Origin: Crossaster papposus | Taxonomy: Eukaryota; Echinodermata; Asteroidea; Velatida; Solasteridae | Length of the DNA stretch: 64,000 nt | Direction: 5' to 3' | Assembly (NCBI GenBank): GCA_037893245.1 | Contig: JBAIAA010000397.1 | Coordinates: 1-64,000 of the forward strand | Shown: positions 45,641 to 55,974 of the stretch, piece after piece | Numbering within the stretch: position 1 is the first letter of the stretch | Layout of the letters: each line of letters opens with the position of its first letter | Notes under the pieces: generated by a model | Told to the model about the DNA's origin: nothing | Database searches by the model: none | The model's input: the letters and a program-made list of their open reading frames with translations, nothing else | Made by a program: the position numbers and the translations under genes

Positions 45641-46554
45641 GCCATGGCCACGAACAAGTTGGTTCTTACCCCCTCCCTTCACACCCTTAATACAAATCGG
45701 TATGTAGGTCTAAATGCATACATTGTCATATACTGTACCAAGATACGCTTAGGATACACTACTATTATGACATACTGGTGACCATTTTTGAATAAATAAT
45801 GCTAAAAACCAAATATGACTATACTTTGATCACATCAGATGTATGTTGAACTGCTTCCTTATCATGGCAAATGTAGGGTTTGGCTCCAAAATCAGCTTTG
45901 CACGGCATTCAGAGCCAGAGTTATGGCATAATGAAGATGTATATAGCGGCCATTTTGAAATCCAAGATGGCCGCCCTCTGCCAAAACTTCAAAATTGCCA
46001 ACATGTTTTTTTGTGCTCTCTAGTACCTAAATAACATGACTAGGTGGGTGGGATCTTCTAATCATTCATTTCCTACGGATCACCATAAGCTCCCTGACTA
46101 TTACATTGAGGACAGCGATATAAGTTGCAAATGATATTTGGGAATAAAATCAAACGTCACCAACTCGGCAAAACGTCAAACTTAGTCATGATGATCATTT
46201 TCGGTGCGTATTTGAGCAAACGAAGTGAGAAGGAAGGGAGATGCTCGCTCTTTTAAGAGGGGCTGTCGGCTACCATTATTTGCTAAAGTGCCAAACAAAA
46301 TAATTATAAAAAAATATGTATAATAACAATTAAAAAGTTAACGCAAAAAAAAAGGTTAGGAAACGACACATCACTACGTGGCTCTTGCTCGAGTGCAAAG
46401 ATCAGTCGTACGTATTCTGTGTGATAATTGGCAAAACAAACAACCAATTCTATGGCGACCCCGGCCTATATTGACACGGTGGCAATGTGGAAGTATTTGA
46501 AGGTTAATCTCCGAATGGCAAGGAACGGAGGAAATCGTTTAATATATAATTACC

Positions 46555-46765
46555 CATTTTTACTAATTCCTTGCTGTTTGTGCTTCTTTTACACTTTGTG
46601 TGCCCCTTCTACTTATTTGCTGCTCATTTGACTCATTTGCTGCTCTTTTTACTCATTTGTTGCTCTATTTTACTCATTGTTTACTCATTTGCTGCTCTAT
46701 TTACTCATTTGTTGCTCTATTTAGTCATTTGTTGATCTTTTTTACTAATTTGTTACTCAAGTTCT
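46555..46765. repeat. 20-bp tandem repeat, right arm (inverse of 39041-39245)
   Basis: ACTCATTTGCTGCTCTATTT-type units ending in ACTCAAGTTCTAATACCATA. It is the mirror of the left-arm array. Confidence 0.7.
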
Positions 46766-48805
46766 AATACCATAATTGTGTCGCACTTACGCACTCAAAA
46801 CCAGGTTCTCAGATAAAGGCAATAATTCCGATTTTTAGGTTGTTTTTTGTACATAAGTTTTTATTTCTGCATCGTACATTTTGTTTTTACCTCATGCAGT
46901 CATTTCTAACTAAAATAAACAATATATACAAGCAAGTTGCGCTTTGTACATGGCAGAATAGTTCAAAGCCGAGTGTACATTTGTTAAATTAACCTGAATC
47001 TTTAGTGTAGTATAAATTACGGTCTAGTGAGTTTACGAGAAAAATAATTGATGCATTTTTTAATTTGTCCACGAATGTAAATGTATATAAATTATATTAT
47101 GGTAGCATTTTCTACGCGTATAACCATTTGACTGTTCGTAAATATTTTGTAATCATATCAAGGTCAAAATACATTCACTGAGCGTTTATCTACCAGTAGT
47201 TTCAAGATTTATTTAAAATTATGCCCTAACTAATTATTTATATAAAGAATGCATGTACATGTATATGACAAAAAACATCTCTCATTGACGGACGATTGCA
47301 ATTAGGCCTACAAACACACTTTAATTTGTTTTTGTTTTTAATTTCATGGACGACATTGTACAAATCTGAAGACGACAAACGCAATTCCGATGAACTATTG
47401 AAATGATTTCTTCTAAAACAACACGTATAACTGAACAGCTCGAGATTTGTTTACCTCTACCATCGCATGGGAGAAAAAGAAAACAAGTTACTTGGGTTTA
47501 CTCTTTTTACAAAACATAAGTCGGCATTCTCTTTGTTCAATGAGTTTGCTTTTTATGGACTGCGAAGTTGAAGACGCCGTGAATAAAGTTGATTGCAAGA
47601 CGTTATGTTATAGAGAATGAACAAGTTGTTTACGTACGACGGTAATTGTTTTCTTTTAATCCGTTATTTGATCAGTTTAAGTCGTATCATTATCATGTAA
47701 TTATTGTATTATTCGAAGTGGAATTAAAATAAAATACTTGAAACTGTATTGCCCGTTGACCAATTGAGTGAGTTCCGGCTGGTTTTAGACACCCGTTGTC
47801 TATTTATTGTATTCGCCGTTATGCTTTTATTTGTTTACGTAAATATTTCTTCTCGTAGTTTCTTCTCGTAGATAATCACCATATTTTCTTGGTGTTTTTA
47901 TTTAATTTGGTTTCTTGTAGGCCCTATTTGTTTATTGGGTCCTATGTAGGGTGAACTAGGTCAAATCCAAGTATAAGTATGTGTACATATAAGTAAATGT
48001 ATATTGTATACCAAAAAATGTTTAGGAGTAACATCCTTTCCTGTCAAAAGGTAATCCAAAATCAGAGTGTTTGTACAAGTTTCTTTCTTTGGCCTTGCAT
48101 AGTGGTCGGGTGACGTCAGAATAACAAATTAAGATATCACTTTGCTTGCAGCGGCTCTTGCTTATTGTTGTTTACATATACATGTGCATATAACGGTAAA
48201 CCACAAGGCCTGTAGTCGATATCATCCGGTTATATAAAATAGAAGTTTGCTAATGATGAATAGCTTTGTCGTGTTTGTTTGTACACGAGACGTTATCACG
48301 TCTATTATTATGTAGCGGAGTGGCTAAACCACATACTGTAGGGTGCCGCGAAATAAATAAATGGGCAAAAGGAGCGAGAAATAGCAAATGAACAGCTAAA
48401 TTAGTAAAACGAACAATACAAATGTGTAAATGGTTCACGTTCCTTCAATGTACAATTGCGCTCAAAACACTGATTGCGCACTACGGGGACGTTTAAAATT
48501 ACCGTGAATTCCAGACCATACGACTGAACAGAATCGGACAAGTCCGGATGTTTACCACCCTTCAATGACTCATCGCTGTTACATAACGCGTGGAGATCCC
48601 CCGCTAAATTCTAAAGACCCAATGAACCATGCACGATTAAACCAACAGTTAATAATAGGTTGTGTACACGTACGTGGACAACACATAGCGACAAACTCGT
48701 CACAATACAGGAGCAATTAAGCTCGATCAAGGACTATTCCTTCCTCCATGGTTAACCATAGTGATTAGTTAGACCATGGAGCTATGGTTCGACTAACAAC
48801 AACAA
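46766..48805. other. Non-coding part of right arm
   Basis: Mirror of 36999-39040 with very few differences. No supported gene. The ~50 bp before the ATG at 48806 form imperfect inverted words (CCATGGTTAACCATAG and GACCATGGAGCTATGG, 48746-48790), a possible regulatory hairpin or binding site. Confidence 0.5.
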
Positions 48806-49556
48806 ATGGCAGACAACGAAACTTTACCGTGCAAAATGGTATGTTTTTGTCCACATTATTGTGTAATTATGTCACTTTTGTCACCATTGTACGACAAGAA
48901 CGGCGGTTTTGAAAGATATCCTAAACTACGCAATAATTATTACGGTGCAAATAAACGGAAATATCGTGTTGATTATTGTTTTGCTGGTGAGTACTGTGTT
49001 TTCTACAACCGCGTGCATGATTGATACCATGTATTTTGCGTACAATTTTACTTGAATGGTTTTGGCAGCACTGCAGAGTATACTTTTCGTGAGACTGGTG
49101 TCTCTCTCCCGATAAGCCATGTCAATGTCATGACCAATATCGGTGCGACCATTTGTGGGCAAACCATTATGTTCCTTCTTGTTCCTCCATGGGCTGATCA
49201 ATACTCCGGCCCGGCCCGGCCTGTCCCACTCTTGTACGGACGTGTGGATTATTAGCTCTCTAGAATTTACCGTGAACATCATGTGCCAGTTAAAACAATA
49301 TCGGGCAATACCGTGCGAGTAGGCTGTTTACTGGTGAGTGTTTTTACATTGTACCAGCAATATTCAATACTGTTACATGGGATCCCCGTTATATAATACG
49401 TCTTTAATTTCTGCAGCGATCACAAGCACGACCGATACACTTAATTGTTGTTGTCATGTCTGTACACGTAAAATGGCCCATGCGATTGCACAATTACGAT
49501 GTGCGTCGAGCTCGGTGACATTTTATTTCATGGTTGATTCTTTACTGCGACGCTAA
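48806..49556 (+). CDS. Putative two-exon cysteine-rich gene, right arm
   Basis: Exon 1 is 48806-48986: an ATG in good context (AACAACAAATGG), 60 codons, starting MADNETLPCKMVCFCPHYC and ending with a lysine/arginine/tyrosine-rich stretch. A consensus donor (CTG|GTGAGTA) follows. A consensus acceptor (TTTAATTTCTGCAG) ends at 49416. Joining leaves the frame open through exon 2 (49417-49556, CCCHVC cluster) to a TAA, giving a product of ~107 residues. No known domain was recognised. Intact splice sites and frames in both arms support a gene, but I have no expression evidence. A second donor-like CTG|GTGAGTG at ~49330 is absent from the left arm because of a 7-bp deletion. Confidence 0.35.
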
Positions 49557-49809
49557 CAGTCTCTTCTAAAATATCCATAAAAATTGAAACTCATTCTTTA
49601 CATACGATTAAATCAATTATCTATTGTTAGTATTGTATTTGCATTCGCTTACGCGAATCAACACCCCTCCTACACGAATGGGAACGGTCCCGTCTGTTCC
49701 TCAAATTGGCTCCTCAAATTATGCTAATGAGGCTCAAATGCAGCGTTCTGATTGGTCGAGAGGCTAAAATGATGACGTCATATCGACTGTACCAGCGATA
49801 TGCACTACT

Positions 49810-49815
49810 GTGGCC
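49810..49815. repeat. Right 6-bp target-site duplication GTGGCC
   Basis: Identical to 33683-33688 and directly abuts the terminal CACTACT. Confidence 0.85.
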
Positions 49816-50097
49816 TCATGTGAATGTATAGAAATTATTACAACTGGGGACTTTAAGTGTGATGTTTTAGAGGAACACGATAGTATGCACTCAAATCCAA
49901 ATCTTAATGGTTTTAATTTGTTTCAAATGACGCAACTCGTGCATGACCCAACACGTGTCACTGAATCCACTCAAACTACCATCGATCTCATGTTTAGATC
50001 CAGCCCAGAGCTCATGAAGCACTGTGGTGTCTTGCCAGTCCTAATCAGTTATCATTATCTTTGTTTATAGGTTACACAGTTGGAAAACATCAAAACT
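49816..50097 (+). pseudogene. LINE D endonuclease fragment, part 2
   Basis: Encodes the continuation of the endonuclease: IEIITTGDFK (GDF motif with metal-binding Asp), FQMTQLVHDPTRVTESTQTTIDLMF, and GVLPVLIS ending near the SDH-type motif (here SYH). It is open from 49810 to 50070. It stops where the 5.6-kb DNA element begins. Confidence 0.85.
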
Positions 50098-50849
50098 AAA
50101 GCCCTTTTAACACTGCAGAGCCAATCCCCGGGAAATAAATCCCCGTGAAATTCCCGGGGATTTTTTTACCCCACCAACACCCCAGCAACAGTTAACACTA
50201 GACCCATTTGGTAACTCCCGGGGACACTATTTCCCGGGAATACGCACGGTCGTTTCACACTGGCCATCAAACCCCGGGAAATAATACACGCTGGGCCACG
50301 CATCATGCGGATAAGAAAATAGAAGACTGGTACCTAACCACACGGGACATTATAAATACACAAAAAGGAAGCTAAACACAGTCTTGTTCACGACACTTCT
50401 TTTATTAAATATTAAAACCATTCATTTTGCTTATATTCTTTAAAATTTAATTATTTGTATAATTTTCAAACGTTATTATTTGTCTTTTGTACTTCACTGT
50501 AAATATAGACTAGGCACACAAAGGTGAAAAATCATCTGGAAAGCAATGTAAGCAGCAAATCATTCTCAAAGTGGGCAACACTTATTTTAATGGTAATTTG
50601 ACCCTGCTGATTATGAAAATGCCTGTTGCCAAATAAACAAATCAACCGAAAGCCCAAATTTAAGATGGCGGCTAAAATGGCCACTAAAACAGGAAAAACC
50701 ATGACGCATGTCTTATTACTAGCGCAAAAGATAGTTATTCGGATAGCCAACAAAATAAAAACGTGCTTGGGACAACATAATTATTATAACAAGCAGCTAA
50801 ATGTATTTGTAAGTCAATGTTGAGGCCAAATTTGTTTTATTTTGTAGAG

Positions 50850-51402
50850 TTTGTATTTAGCGCCCTCTATTCCAGTAGCAGACGTATAACTGTGGTAGCC
50901 ATCTTGCTCGGCAGCAGTCCTATGTGCCGTTCGTAATTAGGCGTTTTTTGGGCCATGTTTGAAGGCCAAATTAGAATTGTTTAGCAGTCTGGGTTAGAAG
51001 ATAGTACAGATTATTTCGATTTCTTCCAGATATGTTTATATTACGTATTTATGAAGTTGTAATGGTTGAAGTTTGTTGTGTCGAGGAGAGGAGTTAGGCT
51101 ACCTTTACTGTGCAGCGGGCAATTGGCCGTATAGCTTACGGTTCTACTGTAACTTAGAAGCTGTGTCGCCATGAAAGCACACCTTAACTGCGCCAGAGCA
51201 AATGCAACCACGATAAAGTACAGCTATGCCTATATGAGAAGCAGGAAATTAACAGAATTGTATCCAGGTTTAAAACCTTTCCCAGTTGACCCGTTATTTT
51301 TGTCTTTATACTTGATCTCGTTATCCCAGACAAATAGTTCACCTGCACGAATCTTTAGAACTTGATGCACATGCCTGCTACGGCATTGGTAGCAGATGTA
51401 TC
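50850..51402. other. Interior of the 5.6-kb element without recognised gene
   Basis: No domain-bearing frame. A 64-codon frame at 51171-51365 has no features. Confidence 0.4.
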
Positions 51403-51431
51403 TGGTTTATGGTTTATGGTTTATGGTTTAT
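51403..51431 (-). repeat. 3' tail of LINE E, (TAAACCA)n
   Basis: Four 7-bp units read TAAACCA on the minus strand. They mark the 3' end of the LINE to the right, as short tandem tails do in the CR1/L2 group. Confidence 0.7.
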
Positions 51432-51650
51432 TTATTTAAAAATGCCATCGCAGCATACCGCTGAATTGCGACATAATTTACAATCATTAAAAATATTACA
51501 ATTATTAAAAAGCTTTACAGTAGAAAATATATAGTGAACATTTTATAAAAAATAATCACAAAAACAAGAATCTGCAAGAAATGCACAAACAGTTTGACTA
51601 CATTTATACACATTTAAGACCAGAAAAATTTGCAATATATTGAAATGGTT

Positions 51651-52872
51651 TTAGGAGTTCAGGAGCTTGGTGAGGTAGGGCAAGGGGCTGTTTTGAAATC
51701 TGTTGGTTTTGCAGTGAAACAAACCAAACTTGGCTCGTTGGCGCAATTGCATGGATGAGTTGTTTACTGGAGCAGGGAACCACCTCGAAAATCTCACAGA
51801 AGCGCTTGCCTTCTCCGCAAATTGATGGCAGAGTTTAATTCTTCGAGACTGGAGGGAGTCCAGTTGAAGACTAGACAGAGCATCATGATATGTTTTATAG
51901 TCCTTAGAGAGAATGTGACATACACGCTTCTGGATCTTCTCGAGGTGGTTCACCTGCTTCTGGGTAAGGCCAGCATTCCAGACAGGGGCTGCGTATTCGA
52001 GAACTGGGCGAATATAGCCTTTGTATACCGTGAGGAGCTCTTCAGTGTCTAGTCCAGCATCCTTCAACTTCCTTAGCATGAACAGCTTTCTGTTGGCCTT
52101 ACTATACATCGAGTCTACTTGGCTCTCCCATTTTAGATTTTGTTCAATAATTACCCCTAGTAGTTTGACCTTGTCCACGAAGGCGAGTTTCTGGTCAGAG
52201 ATACGGACATCCACGTCGGGGATGGGTTTTCGTCCAAAGTACACCTGCATGACCTGACATTTTGATGGGTTGAGTTTCATTTTGGTATCGATGGTCCATT
52301 GATACAAGGAGTCCAAACTATCTTGGATGGTACCTGGACTGTCGTAACTTCTGCTCTCACTCAATGTCAGGTCATCAACATACTCCCATGCATGGACGTC
52401 CGTATCCCTGACTTCCTCCTGGGCACTGTTGATGATACAAAGAAAAATAATTGGAGCTAAGATTGTTCCTTGTGGGACACCACCCATTAAAGTAGTGCAA
52501 TCGGAGAGGGTTTGTTTATATTTGACTCTTTGCTTTCTACCTGAAATGAAGTCAACCACCCACTGTACAATATTGGGTGCCACACCCATGCTCAAAAGAC
52601 TAGAAAAGGCAATGTTGTGATCAATAACATCGAAGGCTTTAGAAAAGTCAGTTAGTACAAGCGTACTGATGTTGCCAGGTTTCTCAGCTTTTGACACCAA
52701 TTGGTGATAGACATCAATTAGGCAATGTGTGGTTGACATACCCTTACGGTTACCATACTGTCTGTCATCAACATGAGGTTGGATTGAATTAAGCACATGT
52801 TTGGCTACACGCCCTTCAGCAATTGTTGCTAGAGTTGATGTCAATGAAATTGGTATTGGACCGATGGCATAT
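51651..52872 (-). pseudogene. LINE E reverse transcriptase, long intact frame but 5'-cut
   Basis: Uninterrupted ~405-codon frame covering the RT: PISLTSTLATIAEG at the start, YGNRKGMSTTHCLID, VLTDFSKAFDVIDHN, GGVPQGTILAPIIF, the catalytic YVDD at 52371-52382, MKLNPSKCQVMQV, LLGVIIEQNLKW, and a C-terminal region of ~150 residues. The first ~20 codons of the open frame come from the adjoining LTR and are not LINE. Endonuclease and linker are missing, cut at 52872/52873 by the LTR element. It is the least decayed RT in the window and so relatively young, but it cannot encode a full protein. Confidence 0.88.
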
Positions 52873-55086
52873 TGTAACGTTGACCGTTTGCTAGGGTCGA
52901 CACACACACAGGAAGAAAACTCAAGACAGGTATTCACTGGTTTCGGTGGTTCTTAGGCCGTTTATTCCAACTACTTCTGGGTCAAACAAGTGACATGAAG
53001 TTACCGTTCCAACGCGGCACTAAAAACAGTCCGGCGAATGCGCTATCCGGAACGGGTTGCCTAGGCGTACTGGCAGGGCTCCACTAGGCGATTCCACCGT
53101 GGAATCGATCTGGTGCTCTATATCGGCCAACCGGCACAGACGCTACACAGCCCCCCTCGAGGACCTTGTTTGTCCCCAAACAGGACGGCGGACATCTGCC
53201 GCCGCGCACCCGGAAGACCCGGACCGGACGGCGCATGACGCCAACAACAATACAACAACAACGAAAGGAAAATGAGAGTCAAAGTTCTCGTCTAGTAGGT
53301 GGGAGGTGGCCGGCGCTGGAACTATGTCTGCCTAAACCGCTGCTTCCAGAACTCCGGTGGGACGTCGTCGGGGTAGCGCGGGGGTGTTCACACAAGGGAA
53401 CCTGCATGTGGGTTGCCGCTTACCTCATGCGGGGCGGCCGCCGTCCACCTCCAACTGCATCCAGGTCCCGTCCGGCAGCTCCACCTGGGACCCGGCCGGC
53501 AATTAGACCCTGGGCTGTCCACGCCACCGAAGCGTCGGCATCCGGGGGGGGGGGCATCGGGGGCTCCGTCTGAGTCCCACTTTCCGCCCGAGCTGGCGGG
53601 GATGGGTTGGCTGGGCTGTCTTCCTTCGGCCGGCTGGAGCGGCGTCCGCGGCCGTATCCCTGGCGCCCCGGTAGGCGGGGCGGATCCGCCCTTTCTGGTT
53701 TTGGCTTGGCTGGCTGGCCGGGAGGACCGCTCGAAGTGGGGGTGGTCCCCCGGCTCCCCCGCCGAAACTGGGCCCAGTCGTCTCTTGGGCGGGGGCGGCA
53801 ACAAAGGCCGGGCCGCTGCAGGGTGGTCCCGTCCGCCGTGGGGGAGGTCTGGGCTCCTTTGCTTGAAGAGGCGAGGCAGAGAAGGCCCTCGGCCGGCGGG
53901 ATTGACGAGCTCCCTCTCGTCGCCGCTGGGGTAGATCTCCAGCTCATCCATCTCTGCCATCACTCCAGGCACCAAACCTTCCTGGCAGAACCGATAGTGA
54001 CGGCTCCTATCCTCCCGGTAGAATTCCCGCGCAGCCCGCAGCCCCTTTCGCACACGTATGGGCGCCATGGGTGGAGCTGCTCGCACGCGGTGCACGCCTT
54101 CCCACAGTGGGGGCACATCACGGGAACCCTCCTCCGGGGGGAAGAAGATGATGGTTCGGTTATTGCAAGAAAATACCGGCTAGCTTCTGGCCGGCGCAGA
54201 TGTACCTCTCGGGGCCTGGCTCCGCCGGTGGAGAGAGTGGCCGATCGCACCCCGGATCAGGCTCGCCAAGCCCCAGACCCGGTTCCGCGCCCGCATCACC
54301 CTGCCCGTCAGTGGCGGCCTTACGCTTCCGGCGAGGGCAGTCTCTCCTGGTGTGTCCCAACCATGACACCAGTAGCACTCTACTTGAGTCCGCGCGCCTG
54401 GTGTATACTTCACCCTTGGAACTGGCTTATACTGGAATACTTGGAATTGATGTCATCCCCCCACACAATGCGCAAAACTAACAAAAGTTGGTGTGATGTT
54501 TCCTATGGATGCTTTGCCGACTATATGCTACAAATACAGATACTCTCGAGCATGAACTGGAGTAAACTGGTCTACCGACATTACGCCGCTGGCTCTGGCC
54601 TTCCTTTTCCGTTTGTACTCCTGGAACTCCATGAACGCCTCCATCTCCGTCGCCAGCGTGATAGCTTCGGTCAGGGTCGCCGCCTTCTTGGAGTAAAGGT
54701 GACGCTACAGCTGCTCCTCCCACAGGGCCTTCCGGAAAGCCTCCACTCCCAAGTCATCCCGGGCCTGCACACGCAATCTTGGGTAGCTTTTCAACACCAG
54801 CCGCCGAATGGATTGTCCCAGGCTGCTGAGGGAATCGTCGCGGCCCCTCGTCCGCATAGACAACTGGGCCCGATGTAGTGGAACCTGTGCCGCCCCGCCG
54901 AATCGTTGCTCAAAGTTCTCCAAGATAGAGGAGTGTTCCCTCCGTGCCTCGGGCGCCATGTCCGCCAGTGCTTCCAGACCTTTGCCCTTCAGGTGAGCCG
55001 TCAGGTACATTGCCTTCTCAGACTCACTCCAAATGGATCAAGTAGTCCGACCAGGACACAATCGCATCAAACTTATCCGAGAGCAT
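52873..55086 (-). mobile_element. GC-rich Ty3/gypsy remnant: LTR plus gag, pol missing
   Basis: The boundary with LINE E is TGTAACG at 52873, the complement of an LTR 3' end ...CGTTACA. A minus-strand AATAAA (complement at ~52959) fits an LTR polyadenylation signal. To the right is an extremely GC- and CpG-rich stretch (about 53050-54480), then gag. No RT, integrase or second LTR was seen. Composition contrasts sharply with the AT-rich surroundings. Confidence 0.65.
54331..55086 (-). pseudogene. Gypsy gag: capsid fragment and zinc knuckle, broken
   Basis: The capsid-like region begins with SDKFDAIVSWSDYLIH (55086-55035). It then jumps by a small deletion to MYLTAHLKGKGLEAL, ENFEQRFGGAAQ, RTRGRDDSLSSLGQSIRRLV and FRKALWEEQL (55010-54710). 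A frameshifted continuation leads to a CCHC knuckle at 54380-54331 (ECYWCHGW, then GHTRRDCPRRK in another frame). In other frames the GC-rich tail gives proline-rich and CPHCGKAC-type sequence of uncertain meaning. Non-functional. Confidence 0.75.
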
Positions 55087-55679
55087 CAACTACTAACACA
55101 ATAATTGGTGCATTTGAATTGTTTATTTAGCCTAAATAGTTCTTCGAATGTGATTTTACCAGTTTTGGGGAGCCATTTTGTCGGCCATCTTGAATTTCAG
55201 CTTTCTGATCATTTTCTTTTTTGGCAACAGCAATTTTCGTAATCAGCAGGGTGGAATTACCCTAGAAATGTGTGTTGCCAACTTTGAGCATAATTTGCCG
55301 CTTACATTATGATTTATCATTTTTGTGCCTAATCTAATATATTTACGACAAGTTTGAAAGGTACTGCATTACAATACTAAGTCACCGCGCGAATTATTTG
55401 GCGCGCTATTTGTGACCCTGTGACCTTCGAGATTACCCGTGGACGCAAAAAGGTGGGGTAAGTTCAAACCCTGCGACGTTCACACTAGTTGCTATTCCCC
55501 GGGAAAAACGTTAAACCCCGGGGATTTCTCCTTTAACCCTACTCCCGAGCAGGGGTAAATATTTCCCGGGGAAAAGCAGTTTCCCGGGGATTTCTTTGGC
55601 AGTGTGAACAGACCGACCGAAATTCCCCGGCAATTCACCGGGGAATTGCTGGGGAAATCGTCCAGTGTGAAAGGGGCTT

Positions 55680-55970
55680 AAAAGGGCGTTCAATAAATTG
55701 TCGATGTCTAAAAATTTATTACTATCTCCGTAATTCACCATGGCAAGATGTTTTTGGTTGTTATGATGTTGATAATGCGTGGTGTATATGGCACTCTATA
55801 TTTATAAGTATTAATAACTTCCATGCTCCAGTCGAAGGCAAACGCATTCGGGGTGCCTCAGTACTGTGGTTCGATAGCGAAATTCCTAAACTTATGCGGC
55901 AGCGCAATCGTGTACACACAAGTGCAAATTCATTGGGATTCATACAAAAACATGCGGAACATTGTAACTA
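55680..55970 (+). pseudogene. LINE D EN-RT linker fragment, part 3
   Basis: Translation gives RSFNKLSM- and NNFHAPVEGKRIRGASVLWFDSEIPKLMRQRN-type linker sequence (split: APVEGKRIRGASVLWF at ~55827-55873), typical of the region between endonuclease and RT. It resumes exactly after the right TIR of the 5.6-kb element. It ends at ~55970 where a Penelope fragment begins, so the RT half is absent. Confidence 0.6.
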
Positions 55971-55974
55971 ATAA

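Larger units (their letters stand above)
42035..46100. mobile_element. 4.07-kb TIR element with TTA duplication carrying gypsy pol
   Basis: Ends TAGTC(C/A)GGGAGCTTATG are inverted, with a second shared word AATGATTAGAA and subterminal dyads GGCGGCCATCTT / AAGATGGCCGCC near both ends. The flanks are TTA at 42032-42034 and 46101-46103. The empty site (ACGTTACATTG) is present in the left arm at ~39750. TTA duplications fit PIF/Harbinger-type DNA elements, an inference only. The body is not a transposase but decayed gypsy RT-RNaseH and integrase segments plus a LINE fragment. Confidence 0.7.
33689..49809. mobile_element. Giant palindromic Polinton/Maverick-like element
   Basis: The element begins AGTAGTGCATATCGCTGG and ends with its inverse complement. 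It is bounded by a perfect 6-bp duplication. 5'-AG..CT-3' ends, long TIRs and a 6-bp duplication are the established Polinton signature. The TIRs cover nearly the whole element: left arm 33689 to ~40834, right arm ~40876 to 49809, meeting at a ~40-bp loop. After removing the later insertions (34507-36810 and 42035-46100) each arm is about 4.85 kb. The stretches compared differ by about 1%. Each arm encodes, reading outward, a C2H2/acidic protein and a possible two-exon gene. No protein-primed polymerase, integrase, protease, ATPase or capsid gene is visible, so it must be non-autonomous. The Polinton assignment rests on ends and duplication, not on core genes. Confidence 0.75.
50098..55679. 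mobile_element. 5.6-kb DNA element with ~600-750 bp TIRs
   Basis: The outer ends (A)AGCCCTTTTAACACTG and CAGTGTGAAAGGGGCT are inverted. Both are followed by CCCCGGGAAAT-type self-complementary blocks (50125-50285 and 55490-55660). Further inside, 50560-50690 matches 55150-55300 in inverse (GGGCAACAC, CCCTGCTGATTA, GTTGCCAAA, AAGATGGC words). A 3-4 bp flank match (TAA/TAAA) is possible. It interrupts LINE D, whose linker resumes at 55680. No transposase was recognised; the interior is occupied by a LINE and a gypsy remnant. Confidence 0.6.

Noticed and set aside
33689-49809. Palindrome as an assembly or fold-back-read artefact
   Set aside because: The arms differ by substitutions, a 7-bp indel and a homopolymer indel. 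Each arm has its own large insertion with target duplication, and the whole is bounded by a 6-bp duplication inside a LINE frame. An artefact would not produce these asymmetries, although read-level proof is still lacking.
53388-54116. 242-codon minus-strand proline/arginine-rich frame
   Set aside because: It lies in the GC-rich remnant next to gag. Overlapping frames are equally open on both strands, so it is not supported as a gene.
53607-54878. 423-codon plus-strand open frame
   Set aside because: Antisense to the gypsy gag and GC-rich tail. Long frames are expected by composition, and no domain is recognisable.
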